Source: Lentisphaeria bacterium (GTDB taxonomy: Bacteria > Verrucomicrobiota > Lentisphaeria > Oligosphaerales > PUNB01). From it: 5,115 bases of DNA. Shown here in pieces: positions 1-4,956 of this stretch (position 1 is the stretch's first letter; each line of letters opens with the position of its first letter). The stretch covers positions 1 to 5,115 of the forward strand of contig SLNM01000052.1 of assembly GCA_007133055.1 (NCBI GenBank), written 5' to 3'. The notes below the pieces were generated by a model. That model was given only the letters and a program-made list of their open reading frames with translations, made no database searches and had not been told where the DNA came from. A program made the translations under genes and the position numbers.

Positions 1-68
1 CGCCCATTGGTCGACTCGGATAGTCGACCTACGCCCATTGGTCGACTCGGATAGATGTTCTCGACCTG
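1..68. repeat. Two tandem REP-like palindromic units
   Basis: A 23-bp unit at 1-23 recurs exactly at 32-54, a 31-bp period. Unit 1 contains the palindrome GGTCGACT (9-16), loop CGGAT, AGTCGACC (22-29). Read on the minus strand, the palindrome is preceded by GTAG, the tetranucleotide that typically flanks REP elements mobilised by RAYT/TnpA_REP transposases. Unit 2 is the same except that ATGTTC (55-60) is inserted before the right half, TCGACC (61-66), which lengthens the loop. The array touches the window edge, so more copies may lie to the left. The repeat and palindrome are seen directly; the REP assignment is inferred from the architecture. No transposase gene is present in the window. 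Confidence 0.7.
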
Positions 69-85
69 CAGAATGAAGACGGCCC

Positions 86-117
86 AGCCTGACTAATTCA
101 TGCGAATTAATCAGGCT
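86..117 (-). terminator. Imperfect hairpin after ydbL, possible terminator
   Basis: The arms AGCCTGACTAATTC (86-99) and GAATTAATCAGGCT (104-117) flank a 4-nt loop. The single mismatch on the plus strand becomes a G-U pair on the minus-strand transcript, so the stem is continuous only in the direction in which ydbL is read. It begins 4 nt after the ydbL stop. The following minus-strand sequence (CGTCTTCATTCTG) is only moderately T-rich, so this may be a weak terminator or a 3' stabilising stem rather than a classic intrinsic terminator. Confidence 0.5.
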
Positions 118-121
118 AGTC

Positions 122-544
122 CTAGTCCCCCGCCTCTTCCTCGCCTTTACGCACCCATTCGCCATCGGCCTGCTGCACCCAAACGCCGGCGGTGGCCGAC
201 TCGGCAATCTGCCGGGCGCGACGCCGACCAACCAGCTCGGGCGACGCATTCTGCCGCCGCCCAATTGCCGTGTAGACCGTGCTTCGATCCCGGTTCTCAG
301 CCTCCACCAGGGCGGCTATTTGCTCCGCCCTCTCCTCGTCGGGCACCTCTTCCCGAATGATCAGATAGCCCTGGTTATTCTCGCCGACTATCCCCTCCTG
401 CTTAAGCTCGTTGACCCGGGGCAGTCGCTCGCGCATGCTGCTCTGCACCTGTCCCAGATCCAGCGCCTGAGCTGCCGCCAGCAGCGGCCAGGCCAGACTA
501 ACGACAGCCAGCAACTTCAACATTTGTCCGATTTTCCTTTGCAT
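122..544 (-). CDS. ydbL: YdbL-family periplasmic protein (DUF1318)
   Basis: This 140-residue protein starts with a Sec signal peptide: a basic N-terminus (RK at 3-4), a hydrophobic core at about 8-24, and a likely AxA cleavage site ending at A25 or A27. The mature part matches the DUF1318/YdbL pattern: an E-G-x-V-G-E-N-x-x-G-Y-L segment at about 50-61 and a C-terminal G-x-W-V-Q-x-x-D-G-x-W-V-R-K segment at about 120-133. In E. coli, YdbL works with the lipoprotein YnbE and the AsmA-like YdbH in lipid transport between the membranes, apparently by controlling YnbE assembly. The start at 544 is chosen over an in-frame ATG at 559 because GGAGAG lies 7 nt upstream and the signal peptide begins cleanly there. 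It lies 37 bp downstream of ynbE on the same strand, consistent with one operon. It is longer than the E. coli protein (about 108 aa), with extra residues after the signal peptide and an acidic tail. Family assignment is confident; function is by homology. Confidence 0.88.
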   Translation of the reverse strand: MQRKIGQMLKLLAVVSLAWPLLAAAQALDLGQVQSSMRERLPRVNELKQEGIVGENNQGYLIIREEVPDEERAEQIAALVEAENRDRSTVYTAIGRRQNASPELVGRRRARQIAESATAGVWVQQADGEWVRKGEEEAGD

Positions 545-551
545 CTTTGTT

Positions 552-557
552 CTCTCC
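552..557 (-). promoter_or_regulatory. Ribosome binding site fixing the ydbL start
   Basis: On the minus strand this reads GGAGAG with 7 nt to the ATG ending at 544. The alternative ATG at 557-559 overlaps this site and has no purine-rich sequence before it, so translation from 544 is preferred. Confidence 0.7.
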
Positions 558-581
558 ATATTTATGAGGTTAAACTTATGC

Positions 582-821
582 CTACTCATTGGTCTCGATA
601 GTTGCATCCTCCCGGTCGAGATCGCCGAAGAAATTGTCAAGTGCCCGATCAACCCTGATATTGACATCGATGGTGATATGAATCGGCTTGACTTCGACCG
701 GCCTGATCTCGTGGGTGCTGCGAATGTCATGGGTGGTGCGACAGCCTCCGGCCAGCAAGGCGACCAGCCAAAGCCAGCCCACCACCGCCGTCGCCGCATG
801 TTTTGCTGTTTTCTTTCTCAC
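582..821 (-). CDS. ynbE: YnbE-like lipoprotein
   Basis: This 79-residue predicted lipoprotein starts at a GTG (821) with GAGGA 7 nt upstream. The N-terminus RKKTAKH is followed by a hydrophobic stretch (about 9-26) and the lipobox L-A-G-G-C, so Cys27 would be lipidated. Arg at +2 argues for outer-membrane sorting. The mature part is short and beta-prone, with the family-like segment H-I-T-I-D-V-N-I-R-V (about 48-57) followed by an acidic end. E. coli YnbE has a comparable P-I-T-I-N-M-N-V-K-I segment. There YnbE forms an outer-membrane partner that docks with the inner-membrane AsmA-like YdbH, and YdbL modulates it. The next gene is ydbL, as in E. coli, but the gene upstream is hydF rather than ydbH. 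A short internal repeat, T-H-D-I-R-S / T-H-E-I-R-P, follows the lipid anchor. It is longer than the E. coli protein (about 61 aa), mainly in the signal and linker. Assignment rests on lipobox, motif and the ydbL neighbour. Confidence 0.85.
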   Translation of the reverse strand: MRKKTAKHAATAVVGWLWLVALLAGGCRTTHDIRSTHEIRPVEVKPIHITIDVNIRVDRALDNFFGDLDREDATIETNE

Positions 822-860
822 GGTCTTTTCCTCGGCCTTCCTTGGTGTTTTTTGGTTTAG

Positions 861-875
861 CCTGAATTGTTCAGG
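861..875. other. Small perfect inverted repeat in the ynbE leader
   Basis: CCTGAA, loop TTG, TTCAGG forms a perfect 6-bp dyad. It lies roughly +12 to +26 from the transcription start predicted for the ynbE promoter. It could be a weak leader hairpin or an operator half-site pair; there is no T-run to support a terminator. Confidence 0.35.
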
Positions 876-892
876 AATGGATAACCCAGCCT

Positions 893-921
893 ACTATACA
901 CAGACGTCCGGACACTTGCAA
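893..921 (-). promoter_or_regulatory. Sigma70-like promoter for ynbE-ydbL
   Basis: On the minus strand a TTGCAA -35 box (916-921) is separated by 17 bp from a TATAGT -10 box (893-898), close to the sigma70 consensus at ideal spacing. The -35 box directly abuts the hydF stop codon at 922. This gives ynbE-ydbL a start of its own, about 886, with a leader of about 65 nt, although read-through from hydF is also possible because no clear hydF terminator is visible. Confidence 0.6.
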
Positions 922-2160
922 TTATTCATCCGCCCCCAGAATCTCCCGGGCGGCGGGAAAAGGGGTCAGCGCTCTGTCAAGGATTCCCAGAACATAGGCG
1001 ATGGTCACGCCGTAATTGGTCATCGGCACTCCCGCCTGACGGCAGGCCAGCAGGCGCGACAGAATCTCGCGCCGGTTGGTAACGCAGCCCGCGCAATGCA
1101 CCACCAGACTGCAACCAGTCAGGTTCTCCGGAAAATCATGCCCCTGACAATGGACAAACTCGAGATCGCCGCCGACATACTGCCGCAGCCAGCGCGGAAT
1201 CTTGACCCTTCCGATATCCTCCTCGATAGGATGGTGCGAACAACTCTCCGCCACCAACACCCGATCTCCGGGCTGCAACCGGTCAATCGCCAAAGCACCC
1301 CTGACAAACTCCTCCAAGTTCCCCTTGATCCGGGCCAGGGCAATTGAAAAAGAGGTCATCGGCACCTGCTCCGGCGTGTCCGCCGCCACCTTGAGAAAAG
1401 CCTGCGAATCAGTCACCACCAACCGCGGCGGCTGTTTCAGCCGATCCAGAGCGGCCGCCAGCTCCCGCTCCTTGACCACCATGCAATAGGCATCATGATC
1501 CAGAAGATCACGAATCGCCTGCACCTGGGGCATGATCAGCCGCCCGCGCGGCGCCTCCTTGTCGATCGGAGTAACCAGCACCGCCAGCTCGCCGGCCGGC
1601 AGCAAATCTCCCAGCAGCGAGGGCGAACGCAAAAATTCCTCCGGCACCGCCTCGATCAGCGCCCGCCGCAAACCATCAAAACCAGCCCCGGACAGCGCCT
1701 CTACCGCCACCGTCGGCGTTCCGGATGCCTGCAATTCGGCCAGAACCGCCCCCGGCACCTCCCCCTGGTCAGCCTTGTTAAAGACCACAACCGTCGGAAT
1801 CCCGCGAGTCCTGAACTCTTCGAGCAAGGTCGACTCGAAAGCACCCCACCCCCCTGCCGCCTCGGCAATCAGCAGCGCCAAATCGGTGCGGGCAAAAACC
1901 TGCCGGGTCCGCTCGATGCGTTGCCGCCCCAGAGCGCCGACATCATCAACTCCGGCCGTATCAATAAACAGAACCGGGCCGAGTGGCAATAGTTCCATTG
2001 GTTTCTCGACCGGGTCCGTAGTCGTTCCGGCCGTCTCCGAAACAATGGCCACCTGCTGCCTGGCCAAACAATTGAGCACCGAAGACTTGCCCACATTGCG
2101 ACGACCAAACAAACCTATATGCAAACGCAGGCCGCGAGGCGCCTGGCGAATCGGACTCAT
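922..2160 (-). CDS. hydF: [FeFe] hydrogenase maturation GTPase HydF
   Basis: The 412-residue product is a full-length HydF, the GTPase scaffold that carries the 2Fe precursor made by the radical-SAM enzymes HydE and HydG and delivers it to apo-[FeFe] hydrogenase. The N-terminal GTPase domain has the P-loop G-R-R-N-V-G-K-S (19-26), switch I threonines (T45-T48), G3 D-T-A-G (67-70) and G4 N-K-A-D (128-131). A linker/dimerisation region follows (about 180-280). The C-terminal cluster-binding domain has the diagnostic C-S-H (307-309) and, 45 residues later, H-C-A-G-C (355-359), matching the family CxH...HCxxC signature for a [4Fe-4S] cluster. All expected ligands are present. The ATG at 2160 has GGAG 6 nt upstream. 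It is transcribed away from the lipoprotein gene. hydE and hydG are not in the window, so they must be encoded elsewhere if the pathway works. Plain GTPases such as Der/EngA are excluded by the C-terminal cysteine motif. Confidence 0.96.
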   Translation of the reverse strand: MSPIRQAPRGLRLHIGLFGRRNVGKSSVLNCLARQQVAIVSETAGTTTDPVEKPMELLPLGPVLFIDTAGVDDVGALGRQRIERTRQVFARTDLALLIAEAAGGWGAFESTLLEEFRTRGIPTVVVFNKADQGEVPGAVLAELQASGTPTVAVEALSGAGFDGLRRALIEAVPEEFLRSPSLLGDLLPAGELAVLVTPIDKEAPRGRLIMPQVQAIRDLLDHDAYCMVVKERELAAALDRLKQPPRLVVTDSQAFLKVAADTPEQVPMTSFSIALARIKGNLEEFVRGALAIDRLQPGDRVLVAESCSHHPIEEDIGRVKIPRWLRQYVGGDLEFVHCQGHDFPENLTGCSLVVHCAGCVTNRREILSRLLACRQAGVPMTNYGVTIAYVLGILDRALTPFPAAREILGADE

Positions 2161-2191
2161 AACAGGCTCCGAGAAAAAGTGTAAAACACGA

Positions 2192-2219
2192 TTGGACTAA
2201 ACAATAATCAGTGTAATAT
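2192..2219 (+). promoter_or_regulatory. Candidate promoter for the lipoprotein gene
   Basis: TTGGAC (2192-2197), a 16-bp spacer ending in TG, then TAATAT (2214-2219) resembles a sigma70 promoter. The predicted start near 2226 gives a leader of about 74 nt containing the hairpin at 2235-2260. The -10 core overlaps that of the candidate promoter reading the other way. Confidence 0.45.
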
Positions 2220-2242
2220 TATCCTCATCAAACCCCAGTCAA
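2216..2242 (-). promoter_or_regulatory. Candidate promoter for hydF
   Basis: On the minus strand TTGACT (2237-2242) is a near-consensus -35 box, with TAATAT (2216-2221) 15 bp downstream or TATTAC (2213-2218) 18 bp downstream as the -10 box. Both spacings are off-optimum, so this is less certain than the plus-strand promoter. If both are real they occupy the same DNA and would compete for RNA polymerase. Confidence 0.35.
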
Positions 2243-2260
2243 GTCGGTTTACTTGGCTGG
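2235..2260 (+). other. Strong hairpin in the divergent spacer
   Basis: CCAGTCAAGT (2235-2244) and ACTTGGCTGG (2251-2260) can form a 10-bp stem with one G-U pair and a CGGTTT loop on the plus-strand transcript. It sits at about +9 to +34 of the predicted lipoprotein mRNA and overlaps the -35 box proposed for hydF. The stretch after it (2262-2290) is A-rich and leads into the ribosome binding site. It may be a 5' mRNA-stabilising stem or an operator dyad; which of the two cannot be told from sequence. Confidence 0.5.
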
Positions 2261-2299
2261 AGCAAGAAAAAAACCCAAAAAAGAAAGGAACCTCGAGTC

Positions 2300-3412
2300 A
2301 TGAAAGAAACCATCAAACTAACCATGAAGACAGGACTGGCAGTAGGTCTGCTGACACTCGGCCTGGTGGTCGGCTGCGGCAACGAGCGCGGGACGGCCAA
2401 AGCCGGCAGCGAAGGCTTGCAGGCGGCGATCGTACCCGGCGCCAACGTCGTCGCCTACTACGACGCCGAAGCCGCACGCAACACAGCCATCGGCAAAGTG
2501 CTCCAGGATCTGAGCGAAGAAATGGGCAAGGTCGGCCAGGAAATGCAGGGCCAGGACTTCAATCGACTGCAAGAGAAATTCAAGGAAGTAACCGGCCTGA
2601 CCGACGACGACATTGTCGCCGGGCTTTTTTCCATCAGCTTGGCAAACATCGACTTTGAAGCCGCCGATCCGCCCTCCATGGACGAGCTGCTCATGACCGG
2701 TGCGGTCGAGCTGAAGAAGCCGGTTACCGGCGAGCAATTGGTCAGGTTCATCGAGGCGGTTGCCGAGGAAGAGGGCGAGGAACCGCAAATCACCGAAACC
2801 GCCCACGGCGGGGTCACCATCTACACGATTTCCGAGATGGGTCCCGAGGTGGACGCAGACTCCATCTCGATCGCCATGATCGGCGGGGACCGCATTGGTC
2901 TGTTTGGCCCCCAGGCCGCCCTGCGGGAAGCCATCGACCGGACCAATGCCGGACGGGTTGAGGCGCTGTCCGCGGAACTTCAGCAAATCCGGCAGACCGT
3001 GCGCCCCGGCGCCCAGGCCTATGTGATCTTCGCCATGACTCCGGCACTGAAGGCGAGTGCGGCCGAAGAAGCGGCCGCGGCCTCGCCCAACGATCCCACG
3101 GCGGCCGCCCAGAAAGCCATGGGCTCGCTGAACGGCGCATCGCTGAGCCTGAGCATGGGGAACCAGGCGCAGGTCAGCCTGATTGGCGTATTCGAAAATC
3201 CCGACGATGCCGCCGGCATGACCCAGTTTTTCGATAACATGGTCATCAGCACCATTCGCATGTTCGCCGGCATGATGCTCGGAGAAAAACCACTGCCGAT
3301 GCTGCAATCGTTGCAGGCCCGGCATGATGGCAATCAGGCCGAGCTGAGCTTCACGCTCTCCGAAGCGGATGTTCAGACCATGCGGGCCATGATGGCCGAA
3401 GGCGGCATGTAG
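2300..3412 (+). CDS. Predicted lipoprotein of unknown function
   Basis: I do not recognise this 370-residue protein with certainty. It has a lipoprotein signal peptide: charged start, hydrophobic residues about 12-25 and lipobox L-V-V-G-C with Cys26. Gly at +2 fits outer-membrane or periplasm-facing anchoring. After a short linker comes a hydrophobic beta-like stretch (about 49-54), a helical region, then two similar-looking alpha/beta segments: V-T-I-Y-T-I-S (172-178) with I-A-M-I-G-G-D-R-I-G-L-F-G (191-203), and A-Y-V-I-F-A-M-T (240-247) with S-L-S-L-S-M-G (281-287). The layout recalls large DUF3352-type periplasmic lipoproteins, but this is only resemblance. Residues 251-272 are an Ala-rich low-complexity linker and the last 65 residues are Met-rich. 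The ATG at 2300 has AAGGA 10 nt upstream; an in-frame ATG eight codons later would also leave a signal peptide. No catalytic motif or conserved cysteine set is visible beyond the lipid anchor. It is divergent from hydF and is followed, after 116 bp, by cysE on the same strand. Confidence 0.82.
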   Translation: MKETIKLTMKTGLAVGLLTLGLVVGCGNERGTAKAGSEGLQAAIVPGANVVAYYDAEAARNTAIGKVLQDLSEEMGKVGQEMQGQDFNRLQEKFKEVTGLTDDDIVAGLFSISLANIDFEAADPPSMDELLMTGAVELKKPVTGEQLVRFIEAVAEEEGEEPQITETAHGGVTIYTISEMGPEVDADSISIAMIGGDRIGLFGPQAALREAIDRTNAGRVEALSAELQQIRQTVRPGAQAYVIFAMTPALKASAAEEAAAASPNDPTAAAQKAMGSLNGASLSLSMGNQAQVSLIGVFENPDDAAGMTQFFDNMVISTIRMFAGMMLGEKPLPMLQSLQARHDGNQAELSFTLSEADVQTMRAMMAEGGM

Positions 3413-3420
3413 GCTGCCCG

Positions 3421-3513
3421 GCAAAGACACGCCTGTGTCCTTGCTCAACCATAAGCGACCGGGGCGCGGTGCCGCAGACTGATTTGGCCTGCGGCCAACG
3501 CCCCGTGTCTTTG
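3421..3513 (+). promoter_or_regulatory. Structured leader with alternative pairings before cysE
   Basis: CAAAGACAC (3422-3430) can pair nearby with GTGTCCTTG (3435-3443, one mismatch), or over long range with GTGTCTTTG (3505-3513, perfect; 10 bp if the flanking G and C are included). Between them lies a GC-rich compound hairpin: CGGGGCG (3460-3466) with CGCCCCG (3499-3505), and inside it GCCGCAG (3471-3477) with CTGCGGC (3489-3495). The compound hairpin is followed by TGTCTTTGTT, a weak T-rich tract, and 3 nt after the long-range arm the ribosome binding site begins. It could be the terminator of the lipoprotein gene, an attenuator for cysE, or both. No known riboswitch class is recognised. 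Confidence 0.5.
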
Positions 3514-3515
3514 TT

Positions 3516-3520
3516 AAGGA
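3516..3520 (+). promoter_or_regulatory. Ribosome binding site fixing the cysE start
   Basis: AAGGA sits 8 nt before the ATG at 3529. An upstream in-frame GTG at 3469 would place the start inside the hairpin, has no such site, and adds 20 residues unlike the family, so 3529 is preferred. Confidence 0.75.
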
Positions 3521-3528
3521 TCAGGAAC

Positions 3529-4530
3529 ATGAACCAGCGCACCAACCGCGATTCTTCGCCTCTGTGCAACCAGAGCCTGCAACGCCAGTACCGCTCCCGC
3601 TGGACCGGCGAGCAGGCCCGCCAGATCACTGCCAGGCTCTGCGCCACTTATCAGGACGAATGCGGAATCAACCATATAGACGGCATCAACATGCCCCAGA
3701 GCGACGAAGTGGTGAACCTCCTGGAATCGACTCTGGAAATGATCTTCCCCGGCTACACCGGTCGGCGACAGTTCAATCAGGCGGGCATCGAGTTTGCCGT
3801 CGGCACTACCATCAACGACATTTTCCATGGCCTGACGGTGCAGGTCGAACGCGCCCTGGCCTATGGCTGCCGGCTGGACTGCGAAACCGGCTACGACTGC
3901 CTGGAACAGGCGGAAACCACCACCATTGCATTTCTGGACCGGCTGCCGGAGCTGCGGGAAACCCTGAAGACCGATGTCCAGGCCGCTCTCGACGGCGATC
4001 CCGCCGCCCGCTCGACCGACGAAGTGGTGATTGCCTACCCCGGTCTTCGCGCCATCGCCATCCACCGACTTGCCCACGAGCTATATCAGCGGCGTGTCCC
4101 GCTGATTCCTCGGGTAATGGGCGAGTACGCCCATTCTCTGACCGGGATCGACATTCATCCCGGCGCCACCATCGGCCACAGTTTCTTCATCGACCATGGC
4201 ACTGGCGTGGTAGTCGGGGAAACCGCTGTCCTGGGGAACCAGGTGAAGATTTATCAGGGTGTCACCCTGGGCGCCCTGAGCTTTCCCAAGGATGAAAGGG
4301 GTCGTCTGATAAAGGGCGGCAAGCGCCATCCCAACATCGAGGACAACGTCACTATCTATGCGGGCGCCACGATTCTCGGCGATGTAACCATCGGCCATGA
4401 CTCGGTCATTGGCGGCAACACCTGGATCACCAAGTCTTTGCCGCCCCACAGCAAAGTGATCATAGCCTCGCCGGACATGACCATCATCACCCGCGACACA
4501 CAAGCCCGAGGCAGCAAGACAAAAAAATAG
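3529..4530 (+). CDS. cysE: Serine O-acetyltransferase (EpsC-type CysE)
   Basis: This 333-residue enzyme transfers acetyl from acetyl-CoA to L-serine, giving O-acetylserine for cysteine synthesis in the cytoplasm. Residues about 20-200 form the long helical N-terminal domain of the EpsC-type branch, ending in the H-R-L-A-H-E-L (179-185) segment. The C-terminal left-handed beta-helix has hexapeptide repeats (about 205-305) and the catalytic set known from E. coli CysE: Asp208 in G-I-D-I-H-P, His223 in I-D-H-G-T-G, and His267 in K-R-H-P-N-I. V-V-V-G-E-T (227-232) follows. The loop T-L-G-A-L-S-F-P-K-D (246-255) replaces the shorter GGTGK-type loop of E. coli and is typical of this branch. Six cysteines lie in the N-terminal domain (13, 38, 45, 114, 118, 124), three of them clustered. 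A short Lys-rich tail ends the protein; the E. coli-type C-terminal inhibitory peptide is not recognisable. It is followed after 8 bp by a NIF3-like gene, likely co-transcribed. The leader may be regulated by the structure upstream. Confidence 0.95.
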   Translation: MNQRTNRDSSPLCNQSLQRQYRSRWTGEQARQITARLCATYQDECGINHIDGINMPQSDEVVNLLESTLEMIFPGYTGRRQFNQAGIEFAVGTTINDIFHGLTVQVERALAYGCRLDCETGYDCLEQAETTTIAFLDRLPELRETLKTDVQAALDGDPAARSTDEVVIAYPGLRAIAIHRLAHELYQRRVPLIPRVMGEYAHSLTGIDIHPGATIGHSFFIDHGTGVVVGETAVLGNQVKIYQGVTLGALSFPKDERGRLIKGGKRHPNIEDNVTIYAGATILGDVTIGHDSVIGGNTWITKSLPPHSKVIIASPDMTIITRDTQARGSKTKK

Positions 4531-4538
4531 ATGATACT

Positions 4539-4880
4539 ATGTCGCACCCGCATCATCTTCTCGTATTCTATGTTCCGGAGGCGCAGGCCGAGTCAGTGAA
4601 AGCGGCAGTCTTTGCGGCCGGCGCCGGACGTCTCGGCAACTACGACTGCTGCTGCTGGCAGACCAGCGGAGTCGGCCAGTTCAGACCGCAGGAAGGCAGC
4701 CAGCCCTTTATCGGCAGTCGTGGGGAGGTTGAAAAGGTAGCCGAAATCCGGATCGAAATGGTCTGCTCCCCAGCCTGTCTGCCAGCTGTGATCGACGCTC
4801 TCAAACAGGCCCACCCCTACGAGACCCCCGCCTTCGCCCACTGGCCGGTAGAAGGAGTCGGGGAGGCCGGAAAGCAGTAG
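4539..4880 (+). CDS. Stand-alone NIF3-insert-like protein (YqfO/CutA-like fold)
   Basis: The 113-residue product matches the PII/CutA-like domain found inserted in YqfO-type NIF3 proteins, here as an independent protein. Recognisable family segments are the strand L-L-V-F-Y-V-P-E (7-14), G-A-G-R-L-G-N-Y (28-35), F-R-P-Q-E-G-S-Q-P-F-I-G (48-59), V-E-K-V-A-E-I-R-I-E (64-73) and A-H-P-Y-E-T-P-A (91-98). The flanking NIF3 metal-binding domains are absent, and the length fits the single-domain form. The biochemical role of this family is not settled; trimeric CutA/PII-like assemblies are known for the fold. It starts 8 bp after the cysE stop without a clear Shine-Dalgarno sequence, suggesting translational coupling. 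Odd features are a Cys-Cys-Cys run (37-39) and two further cysteines (76, 80), where relatives as I recall them have one or none. Its last ~19 codons are the apparent source or relative of the 85-bp repeats downstream. Confidence 0.88.
   Translation: MSHPHHLLVFYVPEAQAESVKAAVFAAGAGRLGNYDCCCWQTSGVGQFRPQEGSQPFIGSRGEVEKVAEIRIEMVCSPACLPAVIDALKQAHPYETPAFAHWPVEGVGEAGKQ
4826..4864 (+). repeat. Diverged copy of the right-edge repeat inside a gene
   Basis: These 39 bp of the NIF3-like gene match 4987-5025 and 5072-5110 at 35 of 39 positions without gaps. The encoded segment P-A-F-A-H-W-P-V-E-G-V-G-E corresponds to P-A-L-A-H-W-P-A-E-G-V-G-E in the repeats. The gene is therefore the likely origin of the downstream array. 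Confidence 0.8.
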
Positions 4881-4886
4881 TGTGGG

Positions 4887-4911
4887 CGGCGGCTTTCAGA
4901 AGCCGACCTCC
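4887..4911. repeat. REP-like hairpin
   Basis: CGGCTT (4890-4895), loop TCAG, AAGCCG (4900-4905) form a perfect stem. Read on the minus strand it is preceded by GGAG and then GT, the same tetranucleotide-plus-palindrome layout as the unit at 1-31 (GTAG then GTCGACT). It begins 6 bp after the NIF3-like stop codon. It could also help end transcription, but no T-run follows on the plus strand. Confidence 0.5.
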
Positions 4912-4936
4912 GCAGCGTCGTACCGACTGACTGCGG
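4910..4936 (+). other. Compound hairpin downstream of the cysE operon
   Basis: CCGCAG (4910-4915) pairs with CTGCGG (4931-4936), enclosing a nested GTCG-TAC-CGAC stem (4917-4927). There is no T-run after it, so it is not a convincing intrinsic terminator. It overlaps the end of the REP-like unit and may be part of one extended REP structure. Confidence 0.45.
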
Positions 4937-4956
4937 TCGCAGCATGAAAAAGTACT

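Noticed and set aside
1..68. CRISPR array
   Set aside because: The repeats are palindromic, separated by only 8 bp, and have no spacers of the usual length.
545..799. N-terminal extension of ydbL up to 799
   Set aside because: The extra residues overlap ynbE in another frame, and a signal peptide with a good ribosome site begins at 544.
1532..2200. Long plus-strand open frame (222 codons) opposite hydF
   Set aside because: It is antisense to a gene with every HydF motif, has a Ser/Pro/Arg-rich composition typical of shadow frames in GC-rich DNA, and no ribosome binding site or family resemblance.
2318..3448. Minus-strand open frame of 376 codons opposite the lipoprotein gene
   Set aside because: The plus strand has a signal peptide, lipobox and ribosome site; the antisense product is Gly/His/Arg-rich with no recognisable domain.
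3469..3528. Upstream GTG start for cysE
   Set aside because: It lies inside the leader hairpin, lacks a ribosome site, and adds 20 residues not expected for the family.
3413..3528. T-box leader controlling cysE
   Set aside because: The region is too short and lacks a convincing T-box antiterminator consensus and specifier loop; the GGTGCCGC stretch is only a chance resemblance.
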